Below, piece after piece: positions 1 through 11,916 of a stretch of DNA of 64,000 bases. The position numbers and the translations under genes are program-made. The DNA is taken from the NCBI GenBank assembly GCA_024734495.1, contig JALMQS010000102.1:6292143-6356142 (forward strand), read 5' to 3'. Numbering within the stretch: the stretch's first letter is position 1; each line of letters starts with the position of its first letter. Source of the stretch: Forficula auricularia. Taxonomy: Eukaryota; Arthropoda; Insecta; Dermaptera; Forficulidae. The notes under the pieces were generated by a model. That model was not told where the DNA came from. It made no database searches and was given only the letters and a program-made list of their open reading frames with translations.

Positions 1-634
1 AGACGAATGTCTCTGTCCCAGAGTCTTTAAGGTTTGAAGATCGTAAAAGATTTTAAAATCGTCTCAAATATACTTGGACAATAAAGTTTAAATACACCAA
101 ATAATTTTTAGTGATTTACATCTATAAAATTATTTATTAACCTTTGAAATCTAACCCCGGATTCTAGAGTGACAAAGGAAGTTCTGTTTCGAAAATAAAG
201 TAGCCTATAAGCTTATCCTTGGCAAAAGCAGCTTTAAACTAAAACCCGATAGAAAACTTAAGCTTTTATCTAGGAAAAAGAATTATATGAAAACACGATG
301 CATAGAATCTTAATTCAAAAGAGCCCTTACTTCTTTAGAAAAGGATAAATAAAATAAAATAAGGTTGAATATATTTTCTTGCAGATTGTTTATTTCTTTT
401 ATATTTAAGTTAGATAGAATAGTACATTCAGAGCAAAAAAACTTATCTTATTTTTCTCTAAGTAAAGACCAATTTTCAAATGATAAAACCTTATCGGTTT
501 ACCGCAATATATCTTACGTCTTAGAATGTTTTTCGTGGAGCACTAGATACATAGCACACTTTTTTGCACACAGCACAAACGTTGCCTTAAAAACCTAAAT
601 AAATATACTAGTAATAAAGCAAATATGCCAGAAC

Positions 635-835
635 TTTTTTTAATGATATTGATGAGAGAAGGAGATACACCAGAAGGTCCATCCCCTAAAGGCCTGTATG
701 TGCTGGCCCCTCCATCGTGAAAAGAACAGAGTAGAAGGAAAGAAGCCGGGATCACGAGCCAAAGCTCAGAAAGCTAGATACAATTCAATATCCAATTTAC
801 TAAGTTTATAGGGGCTTCTGAGCAGTGGTAAATTT
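635..835 (-). mobile_element. SINE-like retroposon with LINE-type tail, copy 1
   Basis: A T-rich run at 635-641 is the reverse complement of an A tail, so the element reads on the minus strand. Its body matches two other copies at 34036-34245 and 58766-58953: a head ending in GGCTCGTGATCCCGGC, then a pyrimidine-rich stretch, then GAGGGGCC and CCTTTAGGGGAT. The last 95 bp or so also match the 3' end of the LINE at 21826-21930. The head was not assigned to a tRNA, although part of it resembles a degraded B box. No clear TSD was found at this copy. It could instead be a short LINE remnant with a different upstream sequence. Confidence 0.7.
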
Positions 836-980
836 GTTCAGTAGAATCACAATATTCACTCAGATTTTATTTTTTTGTTGAACAACTAGATGTTGTCATT
901 CCTAATTACCGTTTTATTTCTACTTTCGTTCTATTAAAATTTCCTATTTTAATATTTTCTGTACCCCCTCTCTAAACTAG

Positions 981-1405
981 TTATTAGCTCTTAATTCCAT
1001 TGATTCTTTGGCCCATAGAACAACTGTTTATAGACTTTTTCTTTTTAAGATATACCTACTTTGATTTCATATTACAATGGAATAGAGTCAATAATATACT
1101 TAGGCTCAAATTTTTCTATTTTAATCTTTCGATACATATTTCTGTACTTCAAAATAAATTTCAAGGTATTTTGCAATTTCTTTTACTTGTCTAGTTGTTT
1201 TGGGCCGACTCTCAATTGAAACATTCAAACTTTTCTTTGTTAATATGAATGAAATTCAGAAACTAGCAAAAATCATTAGTAATCTAGTTATCGGTTCTTA
1301 ATTCTATTGATTCTTTGGCCCATAGAACAACTGTTTATGCACTTTTTCTTTTTAAGATATACCTACTTTGATTTCATATTCCAATGGAATAGAGTCAATA
1401 ATATA
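981..1405. repeat. Direct duplication of a 118-bp segment
   Basis: The segment 981-1098 recurs at 1288-1405, an offset of 307 bp, with only a few substitutions; both contain TGATTCTTTGGCCCATAG. The intervening 190 bp is AT-rich and shows no other feature. The surrounding 840-2160 holds no other feature I can name. Confidence 0.85.
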
Positions 1406-2178
1406 AATTAGATGGTGTCCATAGTGAGATCATAAATTTTCACAGGAATGAGGACAAAAATTAAATAAAACTATCTATCATTTGTAATCGGACCATTCGT
1501 CAATTTTATTTCGACTTCTTCAGCAATTCCAATGTGAATGTTTAATCAGTCTATGGATAAGTAATGATTATTGATGGAGATAAATTTATTATAGCCAGAG
1601 TGAAAATTAATGATGATTTCGAAAGAAAATAATTAAATTACCTAAGTAAATAAAATTGATGAAACGTCAAACTAAAATTTAATGAATATCTTATTTAATC
1701 TCTGTGAAAATTTATATTAAAGTCTATTATCTCCCTTGAAGCCTCATTTGTGCAAAATACGAGATTGTATATATTCAACGTTTCTTTGCAGTCAAATTAG
1801 AAACATATCAAATTCACGGTATTGTCATCTTTTTAGACCTTATGACTTCACCCTTTCTGATTAACACCTTCGACTATAACCATATTCCCTGAATATTTTT
1901 AAAGTTCTACCATCCTTTCTGGCTTTTACGAACTTAGAGTCAATGTTGACCGATAGGTATCCCCACTGTTTGACCACGATCAACAGCGTTTCAGGACAAT
2001 CGTCCTTCCCTAGATAGATTATACATATATATTGTTGATCAAATTCTATGATTATAATATAAACAATGTTCTCCATATGCAAATAGTAAATTACAAGATA
2101 ATATTCATGCTTGTGAAGAAGATATAATATAATACTAAGCACCCGATACTAATATTTGACTACTATAGTAGACTAGGG

Positions 2179-2392
2179 CAGGGGGGCGGCAACCTTTTGA
2201 GACGGAAAAGTCAAAAGTTACAATTTACAAAATTTCCCAGGTTTTAAAGAGCCACTAACATATTTAATTCAATATTATGGTATTTGGTTAGGATTAGATA
2301 CATATAAATTTGATTTTGGATTTAAAATAAAGCCCCATCTTCACATTGAAATAGCCGCAAGTGGCTCGCGAGCCACGGGTTGCCGTCCCCTG
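2179..2392. mobile_element. hAT-type MITE, 214 bp
   Basis: The element begins CAGGGGGGCGGCAACC and ends with GGTTGCCGTCCCCTG, imperfect terminal inverted repeats of the hAT kind. It is flanked by the perfect 8-bp direct repeat GACTAGGG at 2171-2178 and 2393-2400. The interior is AT-rich with no coding potential, so it depends on a transposase made elsewhere. Confidence 0.9.
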
Positions 2393-2789
2393 GACTAGGG
2401 GAAGACGCCCTAGTTTTTATCTTTACTTTATATAAAATAGCACATTTGTTTTATTTTTAACCAACCATTTTATTAACAATATTTGTACATTTGTGATTAA
2501 TAAATAAATAAGTTTCGCTTTGAAAAACTATTTTTTACCTAAAAAAAAATAATAATAATTTGTAAACGTTTGCATTTTGGTATCTTATCCCAAGATTGGT
2601 GTAAGATGACCGATACCTTTGGGGTAAGATGCCTTATGGGGAATTAATCCACAGTGTTATTAAATCAATTCCAAAATAAACTGCAACGGATCGTTGCTAA
2701 ACTTTATCCAAATTCATTTGAAATATTAATATGTTTATTCCTTTATTATTAATCAGATTTCACTTGCTATTTGCAGTTCATGTTGACTT

Positions 2790-3712
2790 TAATTCAAAAA
2801 TAATGATCGATTCTTATTTAAAAGTCGATGAATAACCATTCTACATTCGATTTTTGACATTTCGGTTATTATTGGTAACCATTGGTGAAGACATGGAGGA
2901 ATCGTCTTAAAATCAAAAATAGCAATCGATTCTCATCTAATACTTGAGGAATAACAATTCTACATTAGATTTTTGACCCTTCGATTATTATTCGTAACCA
3001 TTGCTGAAGACATGGAGGAATCGGCTCAAAATCAAAAATAACAATCGATTATTATCTAATACTAGAAGAATAACCTTATTGCATTCCATTTTTGATGTTT
3101 TGACTATTAATGGCAACCTCTACTGAAAACCTGAAAGAATCGACTTAAAATCAAAAAGACTAAATTCTTTTATGGCAAACAGCTCAAGCTTGAGTTTTTT
3201 ACCAAAAAAGTATTTAGTATTTTTGATTTTAAGTCGATTCCTCCATGTCTTCAGCAATGGTTACCAATAAAAACCGAAACGTCAAAAATCCAATTTAGAA
3301 TGGTTATTCCTCAAGTACTAGATGAGAATCAATCGCTATTTTTGATTTTAAGTCGATTCCTCTGTGTCTTCAGCAATGGTTACCAATATAAACCGAAACG
3401 TCAAAAATCCAATTTAGAATGGTTATTCCTCAAGTACTAGATGAGAATCAATCGTTATTTTTGATTTTAACTCGATTCCTCTATGTCTTCAGCAATGGTT
3501 ACCAATAAAAACCGAAACGTCAAAAATCCAATATAGAATGGTTATTCCTCAAGTACTAGATGAGAATCAATCGTTATTTTTGATTTTAATTCGATCCCTC
3601 CATGTCTTCAGCAATGGTTACCAATAAAAACCGAAACGTCAATAATTCAATATAGAATGGTTATTCCTCAAGTATTAAATCAGAATCAATCACTATTTTT
3701 GATTTTAAAGTT
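2790..3712. repeat. Foldback array of 119-bp units
   Basis: Three units lie in one orientation (anchor GAAGACATGG-type motif at 2887, 3006, 3125) and four in the opposite orientation (anchor GTCTTCAGC at 3247, 3366, 3485, 3604). Both sides have an exact 119-bp spacing. The two halves meet in an inverted junction centred on CTCAAGCTTGAG near 3189, so the whole block can fold on itself. A single related unit lies near 11310-11390, which shows the unit is dispersed. The plan resembles Foldback-type transposons, whose long inverted repeats contain tandem units, but no TSD was confirmed. Confidence 0.85.
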
Positions 3713-3983
3713 GCTATGGTTACTTATAAAATTTCCTCCCAAATGTTTATCATTTCACATCGAGAAGCCTAACCATTCTTACTTAAGCAAGTTTAAATGA
3801 GCTATATTACCGATCAAATGAATAAATTTTAAAGTTTTTTTTAAATTTTAGGTAAAATAAGGAATTTAAAAAAAAGTACTATTTTACTCTAGAGTAAAGT
3901 ACTTTAAAATATACTTTTACTAAAAACTTTATTTAACCTTTTTTGTTGTCCCCAAGATACTTAATTAGGATATTAAATTTCAT

Positions 3984-4986
3984 AGGCGCTATATCGACGC
4001 GGTTAAACATCTATATATAAAAAATAGATCAGCAGTTAAAATAAAGAATGAGATATCCGATGAGTTTCAAACAAATAAAGGTCTACTGCAAGGATGTTGT
4101 CTGTCTCCTACTCTATTTCGAATATATGTCTCATATCCCTGAAAGAATGGACAAAAAAATGTGGATCAATGGGACTACAAATTGACGAGTCGTACCTCTA
4201 CACACTATTATTTGCGGATGACCAAGTTGTTATTGCAGCAGATATAGATGACGTAAGCTACATGACCCGTAAACTGGAAGAGGAATATAATAGATGGGGA
4301 CTGGAAATAAACTTTGAAAAAACAGAATACCTGACGGTCGGGACAGAGGGGGAAAATCTGGATATAAATGGAAAAGTGATAAAAAACTGTAAGGAATTTA
4401 GATATTTGGGATCTGTCTTTAGCGAGGAGCCAAACTGTGAGAGGGATATTAAAAATAAAATCTGTCAAGGTCGAAGAGCTATTGGGCAACTGAATGGGGT
4501 CTGGTGGAGCAAAGGGATCCAACAGGACACAAAAAATATATATATCGGTCCATAGTGGAAGGCATAGCCCTATACAATTCAGAAACATGGGACATGAATA
4601 AAAAAAACGAAAAGAAATTACAAGCGCTCGAAATGGATGCGATGAGAAGGAGTTGCAGAGTGTCGAGATTGGAGCATATCCCAAATACAACTATAAGGGA
4701 CAAAATGAAAATGGAAAACGACATAATAGATAGAATAGAAAGGAAGAGATTAATATGGTATGGACACCTCAAAAGAATGCCGGAAGATAGGTGGCCTCAT
4801 AAAATATGGACCTGGATGCCCACGGAAAGACGGAGGAGAAGAGGGAGACCGAGACGAACGTGGAAGCAGGGAGTAGATGAGGCAATGACCAGTAGGCAAC
4901 TACAAGAGCAAAACATTCTGGATAGAGAGAATTGGCGTGTTGGATGCGGGAAACGGCTCATGCTGTAGAACAAACCGCTTTATTAT
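3984..4986 (+). pseudogene. 5'-truncated non-LTR retrotransposon (LINE), reverse transcriptase remnant
   Basis: The insert encodes the second half of a LINE reverse transcriptase and its C-terminal region. Visible parts in order are a GLLQGCCLSPTLF block (about 4078-4116), the catalytic LLFADDQVV block (about 4205-4231, FADD in place of the usual YADD), a FRYLGSVFSE block (about 4396-4425), a WYGHLKRMPEDRW block (about 4757-4795) and a basic RRRRRGRPRRTW tail, ending at the stop at 4966-4968. At least two frameshifts, near 4120-4135 and 4530-4550, break it, so it is dead. The element ends in a TTATTATT tail and is flanked by the 13-bp direct repeat TATTAAATTTCAT at 3971-3983 and 4987-4999, which fixes both ends. 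The C-terminal pattern resembles RTE-like arthropod LINEs; the clade is an inference. Confidence 0.9.
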
Positions 4987-4999
4987 TATTAAATTTCAT

Positions 5000-5476
5000 C
5001 AAAATTCGTTAATTCATTTTCAAGATATTTAAAAAAAACTAAAAAAGTACCCAAATAAAGTACTAATGTTTGTGGGCCGATATGTACCAAAAACTAATCA
5101 GCGCTTCATTTTGTTAAAAGAATTGTAGGTTTTAAATTTTATTTTAATCGGTGCAAAGGTGTGGAAAAAATCGTGGACGAAAAAAACGATAACATACATA
5201 CATACATACATACATACATACATACATACATACATCCCCACGCACTTCCAAAAAAAATGGTACTTTTTGACCTCTCGACGAGACCCCAGGTAATTTTTGG
5301 CAAAATCGTCACGTGCTAAAATTCAACCTAATTGAATACTACAATTTGTGACCTTAATTGAGTCCATGGGTTCCGTAGTCTTTACCTGAGGACCCTTTGA
5401 AGTCCCGCTTGGCGCGCGAGCGATTACAATACTTTACCCAAGCTTCGCATTGGATAAAGTAAAAATGAAATACATT
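5000..5476 (+). repeat. Hairpin-tailed dispersed repeat (family W), copy 1
   Basis: This segment ends with CGATTACAATACTT (5421-5434), an imperfect hairpin with arms 5432-5441 and 5450-5459, then AAAGTAAAAA. The same end occurs at 7512-7560 on the minus strand. The terminal design matches the V family at 46-60 kb, although the hairpin sequence differs. The true start may lie before the LINE insertion, near 3840. No protein is encoded. Confidence 0.6.
5193..5235. repeat. CATA microsatellite
   Basis: About ten uninterrupted copies of the tetranucleotide CATA, lying inside the hairpin-tailed repeat. Confidence 0.95.
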
Positions 5477-5765
5477 AATGATCATATTACTTGTACCTAC
5501 ATTCAAATAACATTAGTTTTTATTTTTTTAACGGTTCCTTGTTTCTTTTAAGTAATATTTCTGCTTTTGAAAGCTTTTTGGAGGTCATTTTCGTTCCATG
5601 ATCCTCGAATAGACTTTCTTATGTATGTGTGCGGCATTTCTGGAAAGAAACCATCGGATTAGTTTCCAAAAATTAATTTTAAATGTATAGTAATACAAGC
5701 CAGCATCTTACACCAACACGAAAACTAGGGCATCTTACCCAAAAAAATGTTCGTCGTCTTCCCTC

Positions 5766-8700
5766 AAAGCATTGGACAAGACGCCGGGCCCTCTAGCACC
5801 GCGCAGCAGTGGCAGACGGGGGTCATTACGCGACTAATAGAAAGCCCACACTTCAAACTCACTAAAACTAACAGAGTTATTTCTCTTCTATCAAAACTAC
5901 ATCTAATATAAATAGTAAAGTTCGTTTGGGTATGATTTCGGGTACTTACCAGAGCAATCGGGATGACAAAATCATTTACAATCACCACTTAAAACTGTGA
6001 TTAATCAACAAAAACTATTTATATACTCTCTCTGGGCATGCACCTTCATTCCAACTTACTGACAAGCTATTTTCTCCCATGCGTGTGGGTGAACCACGTG
6101 ATAGGGAATCTTGTACAATACGGCGTCTCATCCCAATCTACCCTATTCAAAAAATATGAAAAATATTAATCGTATGTTATTAAGCAAGAGATTAAAAGAA
6201 AGCGTCAAAATATATCTTATTCCCTTGAAATATTATATTCTTCTTGAGGAGTTCTTTCTTAGTGTAGCGAGTTTCTACTTTCTGAGATTGTTGATCAAAG
6301 TGGTGTTTAAGTTAAATGATGCCTAATCATTATTTAGGGTTTTGCTAATTTATTCTAGTGGAATGCTCTAGTGATGATCACCTATGAATTTCGAGCTACA
6401 TCTCTCGTTAATCGAGTTACTTTATCGATAATGATCATGAATCATAGCATATAAATAAATAAAATTGAACAAAAATGCGATTTGGTGTAGTAAAAACTTG
6501 AAAACGTGCAATTTGATGCAACAACGCCTAAACGTGCAATTCCCTGTAAAATAAAAGTAGTATGAAAAGAACGTCCTTTTTAATGTTTCAAATTTCTGTC
6601 TAGGTTTCATTAAATTTAAAGCATCAAAAAAAGATGCATTGACTGGGAATCCAGCCTTTACTAATAAGATATAGATTTTTGTAATTAGTTATATTGAATC
6701 GCTGTTTTGTGTTTATGGACCTATTGCTCTATATATTCAGATTCTTATATATAAAATTATATTAAATTAAATTTTGATCCAAATTGTCAAGTTTTTTCTA
6801 TATTTATTACTCATAAATCAGGTAGGTAATGTATATTTACTTAATCTGAACTTAATGTTGCAAATAAACGCAATATTCTTAAACACAATTACAACGACAG
6901 CTACAATGTAGAAGAAGTTATGAATCAAAAAGAAAATCGCAGGGTAATCAGGATAAAACATGTGATGGTGAATTGGAGGCGACAAGAACCTTTTCCAACA
7001 AGTTCTTGATTGCATGCAAATTGCCCAATTACGAATGATTTGCAACTATAAGAATAATATTAATTTTTCTGGTAACCCAAGGGCCGTATTCAAACAATTA
7101 TTCTTATGATAAGAGATTGCATGCAGATGGCTGAATCTTTTTCTATATAAAACGCGGGTTGGTTTAGTGGGATTAAAATTTCACAGGGGCACGTCAAAGT
7201 TTCCAAGCGAGACCCTCCAAAATAGATCCCTGAGGCTCTCATCCACAAGTGAATTCGCAAATTAGCCGAGTTCTAAAATAAACTGGTCATTACATTTCGT
7301 TGCTGCTAATTAAAAGATTATTATTCTGTCCTTGAATACATAAATGACAATGAATGCAAATGCACCATTAAACAACACTCGAGATAACATATCAGATCAA
7401 GTTTTAATTCAAACAATAAAAAAAGTATTATTTAAAGAGTAAAAAATGAATTAATTACAATTGTGAAATGTTTCTCTTTTGCAACTGCAAACAAAAAAAA
7501 ATAGTTCAACAAGATTTTTTTACTTTATCCAATGCGATGCATGGGTAAAGTATTGGAATCGGTCTCGCTCCAAGCGCGACTTCAAAGGGTCCTCAGGTAA
7601 AGACCACAGAAGGCATGGTCTCAACCAAAGTCACAAATTGTAATATTCAATCAGATTGAATTATAGCAGGTGACGGTTTTGCCGAAAATTACAGAGGCCA
7701 GAAGCCAAAAAGTGTGATTTTTTCATTGCCCCATTGTATAATATTAAACAATAGCTGGCAGTGATTCGTGCAATCAAATCCAGGTTCAAGATATATAAAT
7801 GTACAAAGGTTGTTGAACAGCTCGTGTCGAAACGACTACAGATACACTTACATCTGAGTTTATTGGAGTATCATAAGCATCCATATAAGGTCCAGAAATA
7901 TATAATCGTGGATGGTAGCTTCTGGTTCCTGATTTCAGTAAATGAGGCTGACGAGAGGTGTACATTCATCATGGCGAAATAGCTTACTTTGGCTTCTTTT
8001 AACTTGGACAGTATAAACAATAGATGATTTTTGAGTAAATTCAATGTTCCGGCCACCTGGAGAACTTCGCCCATTGGTCAGCGTAAAGAGTAATAATTTT
8101 TCATTTCATTTTATTAGTCATTAGTTAATTCTTTTATCTTTTATAATCACAAGCGAAAAAATAATTGAATATTGTAGCTCTTGTCCTAAATTGAACTTGA
8201 ATTTGAATTATTTTTTAATTTAGAGCTTTTTAACTAATTCAATTTTTTTTGTAGGTATAAGAAAAATTTTGAGTTATGAAATATAAATAAATAACTGTAC
8301 TAATTAAAATCCTCAAAATTAATTCTGAATTTGAACTTGATTTATAGAGTTGGTGCGCCTGTATATAAGCAATACTTTCCGCGCAGAAGAATGAAAGCTG
8401 CGTATGAGCTAGGCGAGTCCAGTCGTTGATGGAATGCTTCAGACTTTATAGCATGTTAAAGCCTTCAAATATGTATGAAAAGATAATTTTTACATAAGCT
8501 TTAAATATAGAATAGGAAAGGTAGAGCTTACCATATAAACATTCGAGTTTTCCCGATTCCCTGCTTCAGTTCCATTTTATTAATAGTGTGATTTTGCTTT
8601 TTACTTTTCCAATTCCGAAGGCCATGTGATATGAAACATTCAAAGAAGTGTAAGAATTGGCTAGGAAAATTTTAAAGGCTTAATAAAGGTAAAAATAAAT

Positions 8701-9492
8701 ATAAATTTAATCAAACTAAAAAAAAGTAATCAGAAATTGACAAAATTATAGTTACTCTCGTAGTTTATGTTCTAATAATTATGGTCACCAGATTCCCGTC
8801 TTTCTTGATCATTTCGTTTAAACAGAACAAAAAGAATCAGCAATCCCTTCGATGTTTAATTGCATTAAATTTCCTCTAATTGTTTATTATTTTTGTTATT
8901 TATGTGCTCTCAGTCATTACCCGTTGCGGCTCTTATTTATTTTATGACATAACTTTACTGGAATAGATACCCCTCCCTTTCAATAGCACTTAATGACACA
9001 TTTCATTTTTCCGTCGAGAAAATTGTAATAGCTCTTAAGGAATGTTGAGAGCGACCTTTCTGGCTCTCTCTTTTAACTTGGTCATTTCATAGTGGAGGAA
9101 ATTTTATTACTTAGGGTCCGTCGTCAGGGTCCATCAAATGGGTTCCCGTTTTCTGAAGAGCTTCTCAGTTTCCCGTCCAAGTCAATAACCGAATAGTTTA
9201 ATTAAAATACCTGGAGAAATGGTCAGAATGCACTTTGCTAGTTGATTGCTATTTGAGAAACTTGGTCGAGGAATCAAGAGGGTGGAATAGAGAACTTCAC
9301 AGTCGTCGTTTATAGTGCTGTCGCTGCCAATAGTCCTTGTGAAATTTCATTTCTATTGACGTTAATGCACAATTTCTTTTACTTTTTCAAATACCAAGGG
9401 AATTGAAAGAAAGTGGTCTGCACATTACCTCATTTCTATCTTTTTATTACAATGCAATAACATAAAAAAACACTGAATTATTCTCCCGTGAT
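5766..9492. other. AT-rich sequence, mostly unannotated
   Basis: I see no coding exon here. A family W repeat end lies on the minus strand at about 7512-7690, with hairpin arms around 7522-7550 and the TAAAGTATTGGAATCG motif. Short ORFs in this stretch have no recognisable domain and are probably chance. The parts 8330-8460 and 8900-9200 are less AT-rich and look single-copy within the window; they could be conserved intronic sequence, but nothing here shows it. Confidence 0.5.
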
Positions 9493-10363
9493 CATTGGCG
9501 TAGCTAGTGGATTTTTCCTAGGGGGGCAGCCGACAAATAATTAGCCACCACAAGGTTTCAATTTCGGTAATCCGATTAGAGATCAACTAACTTTTTAATC
9601 GTATGTTTCCTATATTTGATTCAATCGCGAATCAAATGCAGGTAATTTTTGTCAAAGCGCGATCAAGACAATTCTCGTTAATTTGCTAATTATTCTTCCA
9701 AATATTAATGAGAAAATTATAAATTTATTTAACTTCATTATTTCAAGTTAAAAATATATAAGTTCAGATATTATTTTCACTTAATATTTGACAAAAATAA
9801 TCTTGCTTCGATTCTCGATTGAATCAAATATAGGAAACATACGATTAATTAATGGTAAGCACCTAACATACGTGCTAACAGATCGAGGCGCTCTGGACTT
9901 GGAGATTGAATATATAACATCTCAGATTTCAAATTCATTTGGTGATCCATCCAAGTGTCATACGGGCTAAACGCAATAATGACGTTGGATTATAGCTAAA
10001 TGGATCATATCTTTTTTTATTCTCTCTTGGTCCAGGCTTAAGACTCAGAAGATTCCAATAGCTTCAACCAGCAGTAGTCTCGCGATATACTAGTACTTAT
10101 ATCTTGTTTAAAAGAGCGTGATCAAGACAATTCTCGTTAATATGTTGATTATTCTTTGATATATTAATGATAAAATTATGAATTTAACTAACCTTTTAGT
10201 AGAATAAATTGATAAATTTTGAAAGTAACAAATTAATTTAATGAGAAATAAATAAGTGATACAGGGAAACAGTATTTATTTATTAAATACTGTCGATTTT
10301 TCTAGGGGAGAGGGGGGGGCAATGAGTTTTGTAGGGAGGCACTCCCCCCTAACTAGGCCCCTG
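9493..10363. mobile_element. hAT-type element, 871 bp, with internal insertion
   Basis: The termini are CATTGGCGTAGCTAG on the left and CTAACTAGGCCCCTG on the right, imperfect inverted repeats. The flanks CCCGTGAT (9485-9492) and CCCGTAAT (10364-10371) match at 7 of 8 positions, as expected of an aged hAT duplication. A related but shorter copy begins at 42556 and runs to about 42770. Compared with that copy, roughly 590 bp between 9598 and 10187 is extra, bounded on both sides by AACTAACTTTT-like sequence. Confidence 0.75.
9599..9844. mobile_element. Possible MITE with 30-bp perfect inverted repeats next to TTAA
   Basis: The sequence at 9599-9627 is the exact reverse complement of 9816-9844, starting TCGTATGTTTCC. 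TTAA lies directly outside each end (9595-9598 and 9845-9848), the target used by piggyBac elements. The termini do not start with the usual piggyBac CCC, so the family is open. Overlapping it are two direct copies of a segment of about 78 bp, at 9655-9733 and 10113-10192. Confidence 0.55.
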
Positions 10364-10440
10364 CCCGTAATAATGTTTCTAAATAAAGTCAAGTTGAACC
10401 AATAAATATTCGTTTAACTCGTTTCTAATTTATAATTGTA

Positions 10441-10570
10441 GGGTCAAGTTGTCCGAGTGGATAGAGCCTCTGCTTACGAAGGAGAAGATCCGGGTATTAG
10501 GCCGGATTAGTGCAAAAATTTGACTGGCTTTAATCAGACCTCTAAAGTCTACACCAATTTACACATGAAT
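10441..10570 (+). mobile_element. Probable degraded tRNA-derived SINE
   Basis: GTTGTCCGAGTGG at about 10447 resembles the A-box region of a class II tRNA (Ser or Leu type). CCGGGTATTAGGCCGG about 45 bp on resembles a damaged B box and T arm. No poly(A) tail or TSD was found. It could also be a decayed tRNA pseudogene. Confidence 0.4.
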
Positions 10571-10853
10571 AAGACCATACTAAATAAAAAATAATATTTA
10601 TTCACAAAGAATTTGACTAAATGGGTCTTGTCCTGAAGTAATAAAAAAAATGGGGGGTGGGAAGAGGGGGTTCGAAATTAATAATACAATTTTGAAATTA
10701 AAAAATGAATCTTCAATTTGAAAATTAGCCAAACTAGAAAGAATTTATGCATTCAGAATCAAGGTTGATTCAAGTAATGATGTGAATATATATTATATTT
10801 AAAAGGATCGAAGGGAGTTGGACCAGAATTTAAATCAAATGCCAAGTTTCTTA

Positions 10854-10911
10854 ATAAAATAAGCCAAACGTTTCGTCAATGATTAGCGACTTCCTCAGTG
10901 GCTCATTTTAT
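10854..10911 (-). ncRNA. Hammerhead-ribozyme-like motif, E1 left arm
   Basis: Read on the minus strand. Stem I pairs 10899-10911 with 10854-10866 over 13 bp with one G-U pair. The core CUGAGGA is followed by one extra A, then a stem II of GUC with GAC plus a wobble pair, then GAAA. Stem III is the minimal ACGU and the predicted cleavage base is U. The core matches CUGANGA...GAAA apart from the extra A. Confidence 0.65.
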
Positions 10912-11043
10912 AAACTTGTTTGTCAGGAGTTCTTACTACAAGAAAAAACATTCTTAAGAGTATGTCTTCACCGAATCATCAATTTGTTATCAAAACAGTA
11001 TAAAACATTAAAAAAACAATTGTGATTGTTCTTCGTATAATAA

Positions 11044-11868
11044 TCTATATGTATAAAAGCGAAATACCACTCACTCACTCAACACGATATCTCCGAAACT
11101 ACTAGACCTACGGGCTTGAAATTTGGAATAGAGATACTTTATACGGCGTAGATGTCAGCTAAGAAGGGATTTTACGAAAATCCACCTCTAAGGGGGTAAA
11201 ATGGGGGTTAAATTAATTAAAGATCTGTGATTGGCTGATTCTGTTGCCATGTTTTTGTTTACTCATATTCTTTTTTTTAATGATGAAATTATATAAAAAT
11301 TAAAAACATGAAGAATAACCATTCTACATTGGATTTTTGATTTTTCGGTTATTATTGGTAACCATTGATGAAGACATGGAGGAATGGAGTCAAAAAATGA
11401 AAATTCTAGCCCTTTGGACCAAACTCAACCAAATTTGGTATATCTACATATACTGTGGGCACCCAGAAGGCTAGAAATGCAAAAACTAACTACCCAAAAT
11501 GGGGGGGGGGGGGGGAAATGAAAATGCTAGCCCTTTGGACAAACCCAACCAAATTTTGTATACATAATCTGTAGACCAGGGAGAGTGGGTTCAGGGGGTA
11601 GGGGTCCCCGGATGGTTGAAGAGAGGGTCGTTGGGTTGGAGGGGCGTGGGTCCAGGGGGTTGAGGAGAAGGTCGGTCGAGTCCAGGGGGCGGGGAGATGG
11701 GGGTCTAGGGGCAGGACTGGTGCTCGAGGGGGCTGGGGAGACGGTCGGTGGGATGGAAGGGGCTAGAGGTGGAGGTCCTTGGCCAGCAAGAGGGCCACAA
11801 ATGCCCCGAGACGCTTCCCGCCAGGGGCTAGGTGTTGTCCCGGAGCAAAGCGACGGACGACAGCTAGT
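11044..11868 (+). mobile_element. Helitron-type non-autonomous element with G-rich interior
   Basis: The 5' end TCTATATGTATAAAAG starts after an A and the 3' end CAGCTAG is followed by T, matching the Helitron rule of TC start, CTRR end and insertion between A and T. There are no inverted repeats and no TSD. Inside are two units of a roughly 120-bp minisatellite (about 11390-11560) with a 15-G run at 11501-11515, then a strongly G-rich stretch at 11580-11790. The open frames over the G-rich part are low complexity and not credible proteins. The minus-strand element at 63307-64000 has the same plan. Confidence 0.7.
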
Positions 11869-11916
11869 AGTTATATAAAATTAAAAATAAAAAATCTTTC
11901 ATCCACCATTAAATCT

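Larger units (their letters stand above)
2399..5765. repeat. Degenerate inverted-repeat-bounded region
   Basis: The left edge carries GGGGAAGACGCCCTAG and, from 2597, TTGGTGTAAGATG. The right edge carries the inverted counterparts: CATCTTACACCAA at about 5704, a reversed GCCCTAGTTTT-like stretch, and GTCGTCTTCCCTC ending near 5765. This suggests an old DNA transposon with subterminal repeats, about 3.4 kb long, that has since received the foldback array, the LINE and a hairpin-tailed repeat. The boundaries are approximate, no TSD was recognised, and no transposase is visible. Confidence 0.45.

Noticed and set aside
3215..3712. GAAACGTC in each 119-bp unit, as possible hammerheads
   Set aside because: A GGUU/AACC stem and GAAACGUC exist, but no CUGANGA lies before the stem in any unit.
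2790..3712. CRISPR array
   Set aside because: The 119-bp units have no repeat/spacer division, and the genome is eukaryotic.
11585..11878. 97-codon ORF on the + strand
   Set aside because: It is a low-complexity reading of the G-rich Helitron interior that matches the block at 63340.
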